Shown: positions 17,207 through 25,121 of the stretch, in pieces
Layout: each line of letters opens with the position of its first letter
How positions within the stretch are numbered: position 1 is the stretch's first letter
Made by a program: the position numbers and the translations under genes
NCBI GenBank assembly: GCA_944385035.1
Contig: CALWVV010000005.1
Span: 62,001 to 126,000, forward strand
Direction of reading: 5' to 3'
DNA from: an uncultured Oscillospiraceae bacterium
GTDB taxonomy: Bacteria > Bacillota > Clostridia > Oscillospirales > Oscillospiraceae
DNA: 64,000 bases
The notes under the pieces: generated by a model
What the model saw: the letters and a program-made list of their open reading frames with translations, nothing else
What the model was told of the DNA's origin: nothing
Databases searched by the model: none

Positions 17207-17568
17207 GGGCCTGGCTTTATAAGTGGCTGCCCATTGTATTCGGGTGCCATGGTCTGGACAGCCGGAGCTTTCATTACAAGGGACAAAAATTTCCCCTGTG
17301 CGCCCGGTGTACCGGAGAACTCTTAGGGATTTTTGCGGCTTTGGGCAGCGTTGCCTTTGTCCGCCCGCCCCTCTGGGGACTGTTGGTGCTGATGGTGCCT
17401 ATGGTGCTGGATGGGGGAATTCAGATGTTCACCTCCTATGAGAGCGGAAATATCCGGCGGCTCATCACCGGTACGCTCTTTGGCTTTGCGCTGACGGATG
17501 TGTTTTTGCTCTCCACCGCGGCGGTTTTTCGCTATGGCATGGTGCTGGGAGAGCGGATGGCTGCATAA
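17203..17568 (+). CDS. DUF2085 family membrane protein
   Basis: 121 residues. The conserved DUF2085 motifs GCHGLDSRSF and FPLCARCTGELLG are clear, with three hydrophobic helices following. Its function is unknown; members often sit with zinc-ribbon proteins as here. The TTG start at 17203 overlaps the previous stop by 4 bases (TTGA), and no better start exists before the GCH motif. Confidence 0.78.
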   Translation: MRAWLYKWLPIVFGCHGLDSRSFHYKGQKFPLCARCTGELLGIFAALGSVAFVRPPLWGLLVLMVPMVLDGGIQMFTSYESGNIRRLITGTLFGFALTDVFLLSTAAVFRYGMVLGERMAA

Positions 17569-17605
17569 AAAACACCCGGAAAACCTTTGGTTTTCCGGGT
17601 GTTTT
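17569..17605. terminator. Bidirectional terminator between the DUF2085 gene and the ilv operon
   Basis: A perfect 17-bp stem (17569-17585 with 17589-17605) with a TTT loop, flanked by A and T runs. It sits between convergent transcripts. Confidence 0.93.
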
Positions 17606-17624
17606 CTTATTTTGAAGAGAGATC

Positions 17625-17660
17625 AGTTGGAAGCGGTGTCCAGATCGGTATCGCCGCCCC
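17625..17660. repeat. 36-bp direct repeat, distal copy
   Basis: Identical over 36 bases to 17777-17812 and in the same orientation. It lies between the terminator and ilvC. Read on the minus strand, this copy also encodes [11 protein letters not shown] followed by a stop. Confidence 0.95.
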
Positions 17661-17776
17661 TCGTCGGAGCAAAGTCCGCTCCATGCCCGGCACCCTGCGG
17701 GCACCGGTTATTCCGCTTCCTTGCTCCTCCTCTTCCGCGGGCGACCCGCTTACGCTGGGCTCTCCCACGGGCAATT
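17661..17776. other. 116-bp spacer between the two 36-bp repeats
   Basis: GC-rich sequence with no convincing gene. It has short inverted segments (GCCCGGCACCCTGCGGGC, CGCGGGCGACCCGC) that could fold. Together with one repeat copy it forms a 152-bp unit, which looks like an inserted or duplicated element at the 3' end of ilvC. Confidence 0.5.
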
Positions 17777-18794
17777 AGTTGGAAGCGGTGTCCAGATCGG
17801 TATCGCCGCCCCAGATCATGTTCTTCCGGAGCTCCTCGCCCACGATCTCCATCTGGTGCTTCTTCAGAGCGGCACGCTTGGAGTTGAAGAAGGTGCGGCC
17901 GTTCTTGTTCTCGGCGATCCACTTGCCGGCAAAGGTGCCGTCCTGGATGTCGGCCAGAACTGCCTTCATGTTCTTCTTGGTCTCCTCGTAGGGCAGCACA
18001 CGGGGACCGGAGACATACTCGCCGTACTCGGCGGTGTCGGAGATGGAGTAGTTCATGGCAGCCACACCGCCCTTGTTGATGAGGTCGATGATCAGCTTCA
18101 TCTCGTGGATGCACTCGAAGTAGGCGTTCTCGGGCTCGTAGCCGGCCTCTACCAGGGTCTCGAAGCCGCAGCGCATGAGGTCCACCACGCCGCCGCACAG
18201 CACGGCCTGCTCGCCGAACAGGTCGGTCTCGGTCTCGTCGTGGAAGGTGGTCTCCATCACGCCGGCGCGGGCGCCGCCGATGCCGGCGATGTAGGCCAGG
18301 GCGATCTTATAGGCGTCGCCGGTGGCGTTCTGCTCCACGGCCACCAGGCAGGGCACGCCCTTGCCGGCCACATAAGTGGAACGGACGGTGTGGCCGGGGC
18401 CCTTGGGGGCAGCCATGAACACGTCCACACCGGCGGGAGGAACGATCTGCTGATAGCGGATGTTGAAGCCGTGGGCAAAGGCCAGGGCGTTGCCCTCCTC
18501 CAGGTTGGGGGCAATTTCCTTCTTATAGACGTCAGCCTGGACCTCGTCGTTGATGAGCATCATCACGATGTCGCCCCACTTGGCGGCCTCGGCAATGGTC
18601 ATGACCTTCAGACCGGCCTCCTCGGCGCTCTTCCAGCTCTTGGAGCCCTCACGCAGGCCCACGCACACGTCGCAGCCGGAATCCTTCAGGTTCAGGGCGT
18701 GAGCGTGGCCCTGGGAACCGTAGCCGATGATGGCGATCTTCTTACCGTCCAGGTAGTTGATGTCGCAATCCTTCTCATAATACATTTTTGCCAT
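17775..18794 (-). CDS. ilvC: Ketol-acid reductoisomerase (NADP+)
   Basis: 339 residues, class I. It isomerises and reduces acetolactate and acetohydroxybutyrate with Mg2+ and NAD(P)H. The Rossmann signature [20 protein letters not shown] (about 22-41), [30 protein letters not shown] and the metal-binding [10 protein letters not shown] / [12 protein letters not shown] are intact. The protein follows the family to LRKNMIWGG, then ends in TDLDTASN, a tail that I do not recognise from other IlvC proteins and that is encoded by the 36-bp repeat. ATG 18794 follows AAAGGAGG. Last gene of the T-box operon; overlaps the end of ilvN1 by 20 bases. Confidence 0.96.
   Translation of the reverse strand: MAKMYYEKDCDINYLDGKKIAIIGYGSQGHAHALNLKDSGCDVCVGLREGSKSWKSAEEAGLKVMTIAEAAKWGDIVMMLINDEVQADVYKKEIAPNLEEGNALAFAHGFNIRYQQIVPPAGVDVFMAAPKGPGHTVRSTYVAGKGVPCLVAVEQNATGDAYKIALAYIAGIGGARAGVMETTFHDETETDLFGEQAVLCGGVVDLMRCGFETLVEAGYEPENAYFECIHEMKLIIDLINKGGVAAMNYSISDTAEYGEYVSGPRVLPYEETKKNMKAVLADIQDGTFAGKWIAENKNGRTFFNSKRAALKKHQMEIVGEELRKNMIWGGDTDLDTASN
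17777..17812. repeat. 36-bp direct repeat, copy forming the 3' end of ilvC
   Basis: The same 36 bases as 17625-17660. This copy includes the last eleven codons ([11 protein letters not shown]) and the stop codon of ilvC. Confidence 0.95.
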
Positions 18795-19341
18795 AGTTAT
18801 ATTCCTCCTTTAGTTTGTTGTCATCATAAATCGTGCTACGCCCTCTTTCGATGGCGAGAGTACCGGTTTTGGCGATTTCCAGAATGCCGTAGTCCGCCAG
18901 CATGGCGGTAAGGGCCTGGGTCTTGTTCTTGTCCCCGAAGATGCCCACCGTGAGGGTCTCCCGGCTGACGTCGATGATTTTGGCCCGGAAAATATTGGCC
19001 ATCTGGATGACTTCGTCCCGTGCGTTGCGGTCGGCGGCCCGGACCTTGATGAGGGAGAACTCCCGCTGAATGGAGGTGCCCTCGTCCAGGATCTTCACCG
19101 CCAGCACCGGAATGAGCTTGCGGCACTGGGCGGCGATCTGGGAGATCATCAGCTCATCGGCCAGCAGGACGATGGTGATGCGGGTAATGCCGGGCTTATC
19201 CGTCTCGCCGGAGACGATGGACTCGATGTTATAGCCCTTCCGGGAGAACAGCCGGGCCACCTGGCTCAGTACGCCGGGGATGTCCCGGACCAGGATGGCC
19301 AGGGTGTACAGCTTCTTTTCAGAATCAAACTCTTTTTTCAT
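18775..19341 (-). CDS. ilvN: Acetolactate synthase small (regulatory) subunit, long form
   Basis: 188 residues. The N-terminal ACT domain ([29 protein letters not shown], about 9-37) binds the feedback inhibitor valine; the second ALS_ss_C domain (about 85-165) includes [17 protein letters not shown]. It activates and regulates its catalytic partner. It lies 13 bases after ilvB1 and its tail overlaps ilvC. ATG 19341 is preferred over an in-frame GTG at 19350 because of AGGGGG spacing. It is longer at the C-terminus ([13 protein letters not shown]) than the other IlvN in this operon. Confidence 0.93.
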   Translation of the reverse strand: MKKEFDSEKKLYTLAILVRDIPGVLSQVARLFSRKGYNIESIVSGETDKPGITRITIVLLADELMISQIAAQCRKLIPVLAVKILDEGTSIQREFSLIKVRAADRNARDEVIQMANIFRAKIIDVSRETLTVGIFGDKNKTQALTAMLADYGILEIAKTGTLAIERGRSTIYDDNKLKEEYNYGKNVL

Positions 19342-19354
19342 CCTGTCCACCCCC

Positions 19355-21058
19355 TTATTTCAGCAAAAAGTCGGTGATGTGGGCGCCGCCGGCCACCATG
19401 GGCCGGACCATTTCGTCCATGTCCAGATGGCAGTCCAGTACGCAGCCGCAGCCTGCCTTCAGGGCCTGGGAGAAAGCCTGCTCCATCTCCTGACGGTTTG
19501 TCACCCGGAAGCCCTTCAGGCCATAGGCCTCGGCCAGCTTTACAAAGTCGGGGCCCCGGTCCAGGGTGGTCTCGGAGTAGCGCTCGTGGTAGATGAGGTG
19601 CTGCCACTGGCGGACCATACCCAGAACGCCGTTATTAAAGACCACGGTGATAATGGGCAGGTTGTAGTGCTGAACGGTGGCCAGCTCGTGGCAGTTCATG
19701 CGGAAGCAGCCGTCACCGGTGGTGTGGACCACCACCTTATCGGGGTTGCCCATCTTAGCGCCGATGGCCGCCCCCAGGCCAAAGCCCATGGTGCCGAAGC
19801 CGCCGGAGGTGAGCAGCTGTCCGGGGTAGTCGAAGTGAAAATGCTGGATGGACCACATCTGATGCTGACCCACGTCGGTGGCCACAATGGAGTCCTGGGG
19901 GGCCAGGCGGCGGATGACCTCCAGCACCTGTTTGGGGGTGAGGGCATCGCTGTCCCGTGGAATGGAGGGCTCCCGCAGGGGGAGAATGTGCTCCTTCCAG
20001 GCCGGGTGGCTGTACTGGGGCAGGCGCTGGTTCAGAAGTTCCAGCACCCGTTTGGCCGAGCCGACGATGTGGTGGTCGGTAAGGACGTTCTTGTCGATTT
20101 CCGAGCGGTCAATGTCGATTTGCACGATCTTGGCCTGGCAGGCAAAGGTGCCTGGGTCCAGAGCCACCCGGTCGGAGAACCGGCAGCCCACGGCGATGAG
20201 CAGGTCACATTCGTTGCAGGCTACGTTGCTGGCCTGGGAGCCGTGCATGCCTACCATGCCGGTGGTGAGGGAATGCCCGCCGGGGAAGCCGCCGCCGCCC
20301 ATGACGGTGATGGCCACCGGGGCGTCCAGCTTCTCGGCAAACTCCCGGAACTGCTTGTGGGCCCGTCCCCGGACTACGCCGCCGCCGCAGATAAGCATGG
20401 GCTTTTCCGACTGGGCGATCATCTCCACCAGAGTGTCGATGTCCCCCAGATTGGGCTCGGGGGCCTTCAGCTCGTGACTGGTGGCCAGGGCCTGGATGGA
20501 AGAGCAGGAGCGGTTTTGATTCCAGGGGACAAATTCATAATCGATCTCCACATTGGGAGCGGTGACATTTTTCAAAAAGTCAATGAGCACCGGGCCGGGG
20601 CGGCCGGTGGCCGCCACGGCAAAGGCCTGACGCATCACATCGGGGATGGTGCTGGCATCCCGGACCAGATAGGTGGCCTTGGTGATGGGCATGGCGATGC
20701 CGGTGATGTCCACCTCTTGGAAAGAGTCTTTGCCCAACAGGGGCTCGGTCACGTTGCAGGTGATAAACACAACGGGGGAGGAGTCCATGTAGGCGGTGGC
20801 GATGCCGGTGGTCAGGTTGGTGGCGCCGGGGCCGCTGGTGGCAAAGCACACCCCCACCTTTCCGGTGGAGCGGGCGTAGCCGTCAGCGGCGTGAGCCGCC
20901 CCCTGCTCGTGGGCAGTCAATACATGGTGTATTTTATCTCTGTAATGATACAGCTCATCATAGACATTCAGGATGGTACCGCCGGGATAGCCGAAGACGG
21001 TGTCCACCTCCTGCTCCAGCAGGCACTCCATGATGGCCTGAGTCGCTCTGATTTTCAA
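19355..21058 (-). CDS. ilvB: Acetolactate synthase large subunit, Trp-containing copy
   Basis: 567 residues, the normal AHAS length, ThDP-dependent. VFGYPGGTILNVYDEL and the catalytic glutamate in LTAHEQGAAHAADGYAR begin the N-terminal domain; GDGCFRMNCHELATVQHYN...VFNN is the ThDP/Mg site. The substrate-specificity segment reads LGMVRQWQ, with the tryptophan that in E. coli AHAS II favours 2-ketobutyrate as second substrate. Third gene of the T-box operon; its ATG (21058) overlaps the stop of ilvN2 by 4 bases. A catabolic pyruvate-only AlsS is unlikely given the adjacent small subunit. Confidence 0.95.
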   Translation of the reverse strand: MKIRATQAIMECLLEQEVDTVFGYPGGTILNVYDELYHYRDKIHHVLTAHEQGAAHAADGYARSTGKVGVCFATSGPGATNLTTGIATAYMDSSPVVFITCNVTEPLLGKDSFQEVDITGIAMPITKATYLVRDASTIPDVMRQAFAVAATGRPGPVLIDFLKNVTAPNVEIDYEFVPWNQNRSCSSIQALATSHELKAPEPNLGDIDTLVEMIAQSEKPMLICGGGVVRGRAHKQFREFAEKLDAPVAITVMGGGGFPGGHSLTTGMVGMHGSQASNVACNECDLLIAVGCRFSDRVALDPGTFACQAKIVQIDIDRSEIDKNVLTDHHIVGSAKRVLELLNQRLPQYSHPAWKEHILPLREPSIPRDSDALTPKQVLEVIRRLAPQDSIVATDVGQHQMWSIQHFHFDYPGQLLTSGGFGTMGFGLGAAIGAKMGNPDKVVVHTTGDGCFRMNCHELATVQHYNLPIITVVFNNGVLGMVRQWQHLIYHERYSETTLDRGPDFVKLAEAYGLKGFRVTNRQEMEQAFSQALKAGCGCVLDCHLDMDEMVRPMVAGGAHITDFLLK

Positions 21059-21540
21059 ATCTTGCCTCCTCCTTTCTGCACCGCAATGACGCCGGTGCGG
21101 GCGACCTCCAGAATGGAGAAGGGGCGCATCATGGCCTGGAAGGTGTCCAGCCGGTCGGGCTCAGAGGACAGCTCCAGAGTCATGGAGGTGGGAGAGATAT
21201 CGTCCACCTTCGCTCCCATAATTTCACAGATAGTCATAATATCCTGACGGGTCTTGTTGTTGGCGTTGACCTTCAGGATCATCAGCTCCCGGCCGATGAG
21301 ATTGGTCTCTTCCAAAGTGCGCACCTTGATGACCTCAATGAGCTTGTTGAGCTGCTTTTCCACCTGCTCCACCATGTTGTTGCCGCTGTCCACAATAATG
21401 GTGATCCGGGAGATGGTGGGGTCGTCGGTGACGCCCACGGCCAGGGACTCGATGTTGAAGGCACGGCGGGAGAAGAGGCCGGTGATCCGGTTCAAAACGC
21501 CGGCCTGGTTTTCCACCAGGACGGAAATGGTCTGTTTCAT
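21055..21540 (-). CDS. ilvN: Acetolactate synthase small (regulatory) subunit, short form
   Basis: 161 residues, typical IlvH/IlvN size. ACT domain SVLVENQAGVLNRITGLFSRRAFNIESLAVG (about 5-35, shown here in overlapping form) and LNKLIEVIKVRTLEE, then the C-terminal domain with MTICEIMGAKVDDISPTSMTLEL. It is expected to confer valine sensitivity on its partner. It lies 14 bases downstream of ilvB2 and overlaps the start of ilvB1 by 4 bases. ATG 21540 follows AGGAGAGG. Confidence 0.94.
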   Translation of the reverse strand: MKQTISVLVENQAGVLNRITGLFSRRAFNIESLAVGVTDDPTISRITIIVDSGNNMVEQVEKQLNKLIEVIKVRTLEETNLIGRELMILKVNANNKTRQDIMTICEIMGAKVDDISPTSMTLELSSEPDRLDTFQAMMRPFSILEVARTGVIAVQKGGGKI

Positions 21541-21554
21541 CTTGTCCTCTCCTT

Positions 21555-23183
21555 TCAGTCGGTGGTGCTCACGCTGGGGTGGACCTCACAAATCATCAGG
21601 CAGCAGCCCTTGTGGCCCAGAAAGCGGTCAATAGACTCGTCCAGCTGCTCCTCCTCGGTGACGGTGATGGTGGGGATGCCATAGGCGGAAGCGATGGTCT
21701 CAAAATCCGGCGAGCCGTCCAGAGCAACGCCAAAGGAGCCGTGGTAGGGGGCGGTGTTCTGGATCTGATGGACCAGGCCCAGGGTGTGGTTGCGGAAGAT
21801 CAGGATCTTGATGTCCAGATTGCCGGCTCTGATGGCAGCCAGCTCGTTCATGGACATCTGGAAGGAGCCGTCTCCGCAGATAACCACCGTCTGCCGCTGG
21901 GGCAGGGCGGTCTTGGCCCCGATGGCGGCGGGCAGGGCGTAGCCCATGGTGCCCAGGCCGCCGCTGGTGAGCAGCCGCCCGTGCTTCTGGGGCAGATATT
22001 TGCAGGTGAAGATCTGGTTCTGGCCCACGTCCACGCACACCACCGCGTCATCGTCCAGCTTGGCACCCAGCCGGCGCACGGCGGTGCCGGGGAAGACGGA
22101 GCCGGGACGCTGGGGGAAAATTCGGCCCAGTTCTGCCTTCCGGTAGTCCCGCAGGCGGGCGAGCCAGTCGGCAGAGTCGGAGACGGGGATGTCCAGCTCC
22201 AGCAGCTGGCGCAGGATGACCTTTACGTTGCCTACCAGGGGGACGGCGGCCTGCATATTCTTGCCGATCTCCGCCGGGTCCACGTCGATGTGAATGGTGG
22301 CCATCCGCCGCTGGATCTCGTCGGGAGAGGTGATGGCCCGGTCGGCCGCCCGTGTGCCCACCATAATGAGCAGGTCGGATTTGGCCAGGGCCTGGTTGGC
22401 GCAGTGGTTGCCGTGGGCACCGATCATGCCCATGTTCAGGGGGTGGTCAGTGGGCATCAGGGAGATACCCATCATGGTCTTGACCACGGGAATCTGGGCC
22501 CGCTCGGCCAGCTCCAGCAGCTCCTGCTTGGCATCCGCAAGCCACACGCCGCCGCCGGCGCAGATGAGGGGCTGCTTGGCCCGTGCGATGGTGGCGGCTA
22601 CCCGCTTGATCTGCAGGTCATTGCCCTTGACGCTGGGCTTATAGCCCCGGATGTTCACGGTCTCAGGCCATTCAAACTTTTTCAGAGTGGCCTGCTGTAC
22701 GTCAATGGGAATGTCGATGAGCACCGGGCCGGGCCGTCCGGTGGAGGCGATGTGGAAGGCCTCCCGGACCACACGGGGGATGTCGTTGACGTTTTTGACC
22801 AGGTAGCTGTGCTTGGAAAAGGGGGCCACAGCGCCGGTGATGTCCACCTCCTGAAAGATGTCCCGGCCCAGCAGGTGGCTGGGCACCTGGCCGGTGATGG
22901 CCACCATGGGGATGGAGTCCATATAGGCGGTGGCAATGCCGGTAATCAGGTTGGTAGCCCCCGGACCGGAGGTGACCATGCACACACCCACTTTACCGCT
23001 GACACGGGCGTAGCCGGAGGCCATGTGGCCGGCGTTCTGCTCCGTGCGGACCAGAGTATAGGCAATCTCGGGGGCGTCCTTCAGAGCATCTGCCGCAGGA
23101 CAGATGGTCGCTCCCGCATAACCGAAGATCTGGGTCACCTGCTCACGTTTTAACGATTCAATCAGCGCCTGTGCTCCATTCAT
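21555..23183 (-). CDS. ilvB: Acetolactate synthase large subunit, divergent copy
   Basis: 542 residues starting MNGAQALIESLKREQV at ATG 23183 after ATCGGAGGTG. ThDP-enzyme landmarks are present: IFGYAGATICPAADAL, catalytic glutamate in LVRTEQNAGHMASGYAR, LGRDIFQEVDITGA, GDGSFQMSMNELAAIRAGN. The specificity segment reads LGLVHQIQ, so the tryptophan of the other copy is isoleucine here, which may favour pyruvate over 2-ketobutyrate. It is first in the operon directly behind the T-box terminator. It lacks about 25 residues relative to the other copy, mainly at the ends. A longer frame to 23285 would start inside the T-box terminator and is rejected. Confidence 0.93.
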   Translation of the reverse strand: MNGAQALIESLKREQVTQIFGYAGATICPAADALKDAPEIAYTLVRTEQNAGHMASGYARVSGKVGVCMVTSGPGATNLITGIATAYMDSIPMVAITGQVPSHLLGRDIFQEVDITGAVAPFSKHSYLVKNVNDIPRVVREAFHIASTGRPGPVLIDIPIDVQQATLKKFEWPETVNIRGYKPSVKGNDLQIKRVAATIARAKQPLICAGGGVWLADAKQELLELAERAQIPVVKTMMGISLMPTDHPLNMGMIGAHGNHCANQALAKSDLLIMVGTRAADRAITSPDEIQRRMATIHIDVDPAEIGKNMQAAVPLVGNVKVILRQLLELDIPVSDSADWLARLRDYRKAELGRIFPQRPGSVFPGTAVRRLGAKLDDDAVVCVDVGQNQIFTCKYLPQKHGRLLTSGGLGTMGYALPAAIGAKTALPQRQTVVICGDGSFQMSMNELAAIRAGNLDIKILIFRNHTLGLVHQIQNTAPYHGSFGVALDGSPDFETIASAYGIPTITVTEEEQLDESIDRFLGHKGCCLMICEVHPSVSTTD

Positions 23184-23226
23184 GGAACGACACCTCCGAT
23201 ATAGTGAATTGGAGGGGCGGACAAAC

Positions 23227-23500
23227 AAAAAACGGCCCGCCCTATCTCCGCAGATAGGACGAAGCCGCATGCTCCGTGGTACCACCTAAATTCATGGCCG
23301 GCAGAAGCCGAGCCATGCGCTCATTGCCCCGATAACGGTGGGAGACCGTTCCAACCTACTAAGGCAATCTGCCGGTTCAGGAGGACTGCTCACGGGTGAG
23401 GTTCGGGGGAGGTCCTTCACGAGAGCTTACACCAGCCGCTCCCTCTCTGCGCATCCAGACAAGCCTACTATCCCGCTCATTGCGTTTTTGAATGATTAGT
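23227..23500 (-). promoter_or_regulatory. T-box leader of the ilv operon, probably leucine-specific
   Basis: On the minus strand the T-box sequence AGGTGGTACCACGG (23287-23274) is followed by a terminator hairpin (CGGC...CCTATCT/AGATAGG...GCCG) and a run of T at 23231-23226. Upstream is a long Stem I region with an AGCGGCTGGTG-type distal loop and the specifier-loop context GAAC-CTC-ACC. CTC (Leu) followed by a purine is the likely specifier codon. Uncharged tRNA would pair there and with the TGG bulge to stop termination, switching on both acetolactate synthases and ilvC. Confidence 0.9.
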
Positions 23501-23504
23501 CATC

Positions 23505-23533
23505 ATCATACCCTAAGCATTTCAATTTGTCAA
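23505..23533 (-). promoter_or_regulatory. Promoter of the T-box ilv operon
   Basis: On the minus strand TTGACA (23533-23528), 17 bases, TATGAT (23510-23505), directly upstream of the T-box leader. Confidence 0.87.
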
Positions 23534-23573
23534 TTCTTTTTTTCCTGGGATTTTCAGAAAGAATCCTCCGCCC

Positions 23574-23603
23574 TTGTGTAAAGGGGGAGGAGTTTGCTAT
23601 AAT
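23574..23603 (+). promoter_or_regulatory. Extended -10 promoter for hemW
   Basis: TTGTGT (23574-23579), 18 bases, TATAAT (23598-23603) preceded by TGC, an extended -10. It lies 35 bases before the start codon. Confidence 0.75.
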
Positions 23604-23637
23604 AGAAAAAATAATCCGCAGGGCGGGAGGAACCGGT

Positions 23638-24867
23638 ATGAAAGACAAAAAATCCCAAAATATAGAAAAATTGGGAATTTATATTCATATTCCTTTTTGT
23701 AAAAGTAAATGCGACTACTGCGATTTTTATTCCCTGGCGGGGGCGGAGGGGCGGATGGATGCCTATCAGAAGGCCCTGCTCACCCATATGAAGGAGACGG
23801 CCCGTGTGGCAGGAGAAATCCCCGTGGATACCATCTATTTTGGGGGCGGCACCCCCAGCTACTATGGGGACAAGCGGCTGCGGGAGCTGCTGAAGGCGGT
23901 CAGGAAGCTCTTTTCGGTGGAAAAGGACGCGGAGATCACCCTGGAGGCCAACCCGGACAGCGTCACCTTTCAATCCCTTCGGGCGCTGCGCCGGGCGGGC
24001 TTTAACCGCCTGTCCATGGGCCTTCAATCCGCCTGTCCGGCGGAGCTGGCCGCCATCCACCGGGCCCACAGCATAGAAGAGGGGGACGCGGCAGTGGTGG
24101 CGGCACGGGCGGCGAAGATCAAGAATTTGTCCCTGGACCTCATCTATGGCCTGCCGGGACAGACGGAGGAGAGCTGGCACAATACCCTGGAGCATGCCCT
24201 GTCCCTCCAGCCGGAGCACCTGTCCTGCTACGGGCTGAAGGTGGAGGAGGGCACTCCGCTGGCCCAGCGGGTGGCGGCGGGAGAGGTCCTGCCGGATGAC
24301 GACACTCAGGCGGAGCTCTATCTGTGGACGGTAGAGCGGCTGCGCCAAGCGGGCTATGAGCAGTATGAGATCTCCAACTTCGCAAAGCCGGGTTTTGCGT
24401 CCCGGCACAACCTGCGCTACTGGCTCACCCGGCCCTATATCGGCTTTGGCCCCGGAGCCCACTCCGACTTTGGCGGACGGCGGTATTCCTGGATCCGGGA
24501 CCTGGAGGGCTACATCAAAGGGGTACTGGAGGGCGGAGAGCTGCTGGAAAGCCAGGACCTCATCCCCCAGCGGGAACGGGGGGGCGAATATCTCATGCTC
24601 CGTCTGCGCACTGTCCGAGGCATTGAGGAGTGGGAATACCGGGGCACCTATTATATGGACTTTACCCCCATCGAGCAGCGGCTTCAGGAGTTTTCTGCCC
24701 AGGGCTGGGCGGAAAAGACCCCGGAGGGGCGGTGGAGGCTGACCCCCAAGGGATTTTTAGTCTCTAACCAGCTCATCGGCGATTTGCTGGAGCGGCAGCG
24801 GGAGATCAGTCTCTCGGAGCTTCTGCCCAGAGTGAAGCGGCTGCAGGAGGAGCGAAACGAGGGATAA
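23638..24867 (+). CDS. hemW: Radical SAM coproporphyrinogen III oxidase-like protein (HemW)
   Basis: 409 residues. The radical-SAM cluster motif CKSKCDYCDF (about residues 22-31, C-x3-C-x2-C) follows the typical HemW start GIYIHIPF. TIYFGGGTPSYYG, LEANPD, NRLSMGLQS and LSLDLIYGLPGQ are shared with HemN/HemW; the C-terminal HemN_C domain (about 325-395) is present. HemW is now regarded as a heme chaperone rather than a true CPO oxidase. ATG 23638 follows GGGAGG; a longer frame to 23527 crosses the promoter. It is divergent from the ilv operon. Confidence 0.94.
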   Translation: MKDKKSQNIEKLGIYIHIPFCKSKCDYCDFYSLAGAEGRMDAYQKALLTHMKETARVAGEIPVDTIYFGGGTPSYYGDKRLRELLKAVRKLFSVEKDAEITLEANPDSVTFQSLRALRRAGFNRLSMGLQSACPAELAAIHRAHSIEEGDAAVVAARAAKIKNLSLDLIYGLPGQTEESWHNTLEHALSLQPEHLSCYGLKVEEGTPLAQRVAAGEVLPDDDTQAELYLWTVERLRQAGYEQYEISNFAKPGFASRHNLRYWLTRPYIGFGPGAHSDFGGRRYSWIRDLEGYIKGVLEGGELLESQDLIPQRERGGEYLMLRLRTVRGIEEWEYRGTYYMDFTPIEQRLQEFSAQGWAEKTPEGRWRLTPKGFLVSNQLIGDLLERQREISLSELLPRVKRLQEERNEG

Positions 24868-24915
24868 TTTGTAAAATCTGGATGCACCTTTGCGCCATCC
24901 AGACAGGAAAAAAGC

Positions 24916-24944
24916 GGCGGAAGGCCCCTCATCCGTCTTTTTTT
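24916..24944 (+). terminator. Candidate terminator after hemW
   Basis: A short GGCGGA/TCCGTC stem (24916-24921 with 24932-24937) is followed by TTTTTTT. A separate TCTGGATG/CATCCAGA hairpin at 24877-24903 lies upstream. Confidence 0.45.
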
Positions 24945-24973
24945 ACAATTCGGCAGGGGTAACGTAAAATTTG

Positions 24974-25002
24974 TTGCCAGGTGGACATAATAGTGCTATA
25001 AT
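24974..25002 (+). promoter_or_regulatory. Sigma-A promoter for murA
   Basis: TTGCCA (24974-24979), 17 bases, TATAAT (24997-25002) with a TGC extended element. Confidence 0.82.
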
Positions 25003-25121
25003 GTATGCGGTTTACCATGCCTTGCCACAGGCAAAAATGGTTGATTTGATATTACATATGGCCTATGCGCCATATATTTCGTTATAGATTCTGACATTGT
25101 GAATCAAAGAGGGTGCCTTAT

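Noticed and set aside
17625-17812. The repeat pair as a CRISPR array
   Set aside because: Only two copies, 116-base spacer, and one copy is coding; no cas genes in the window.
21579-23153. 524-codon open frame on the plus strand
   Set aside because: Antisense shadow of ilvB2, which has full ThDP-enzyme motifs on the other strand.
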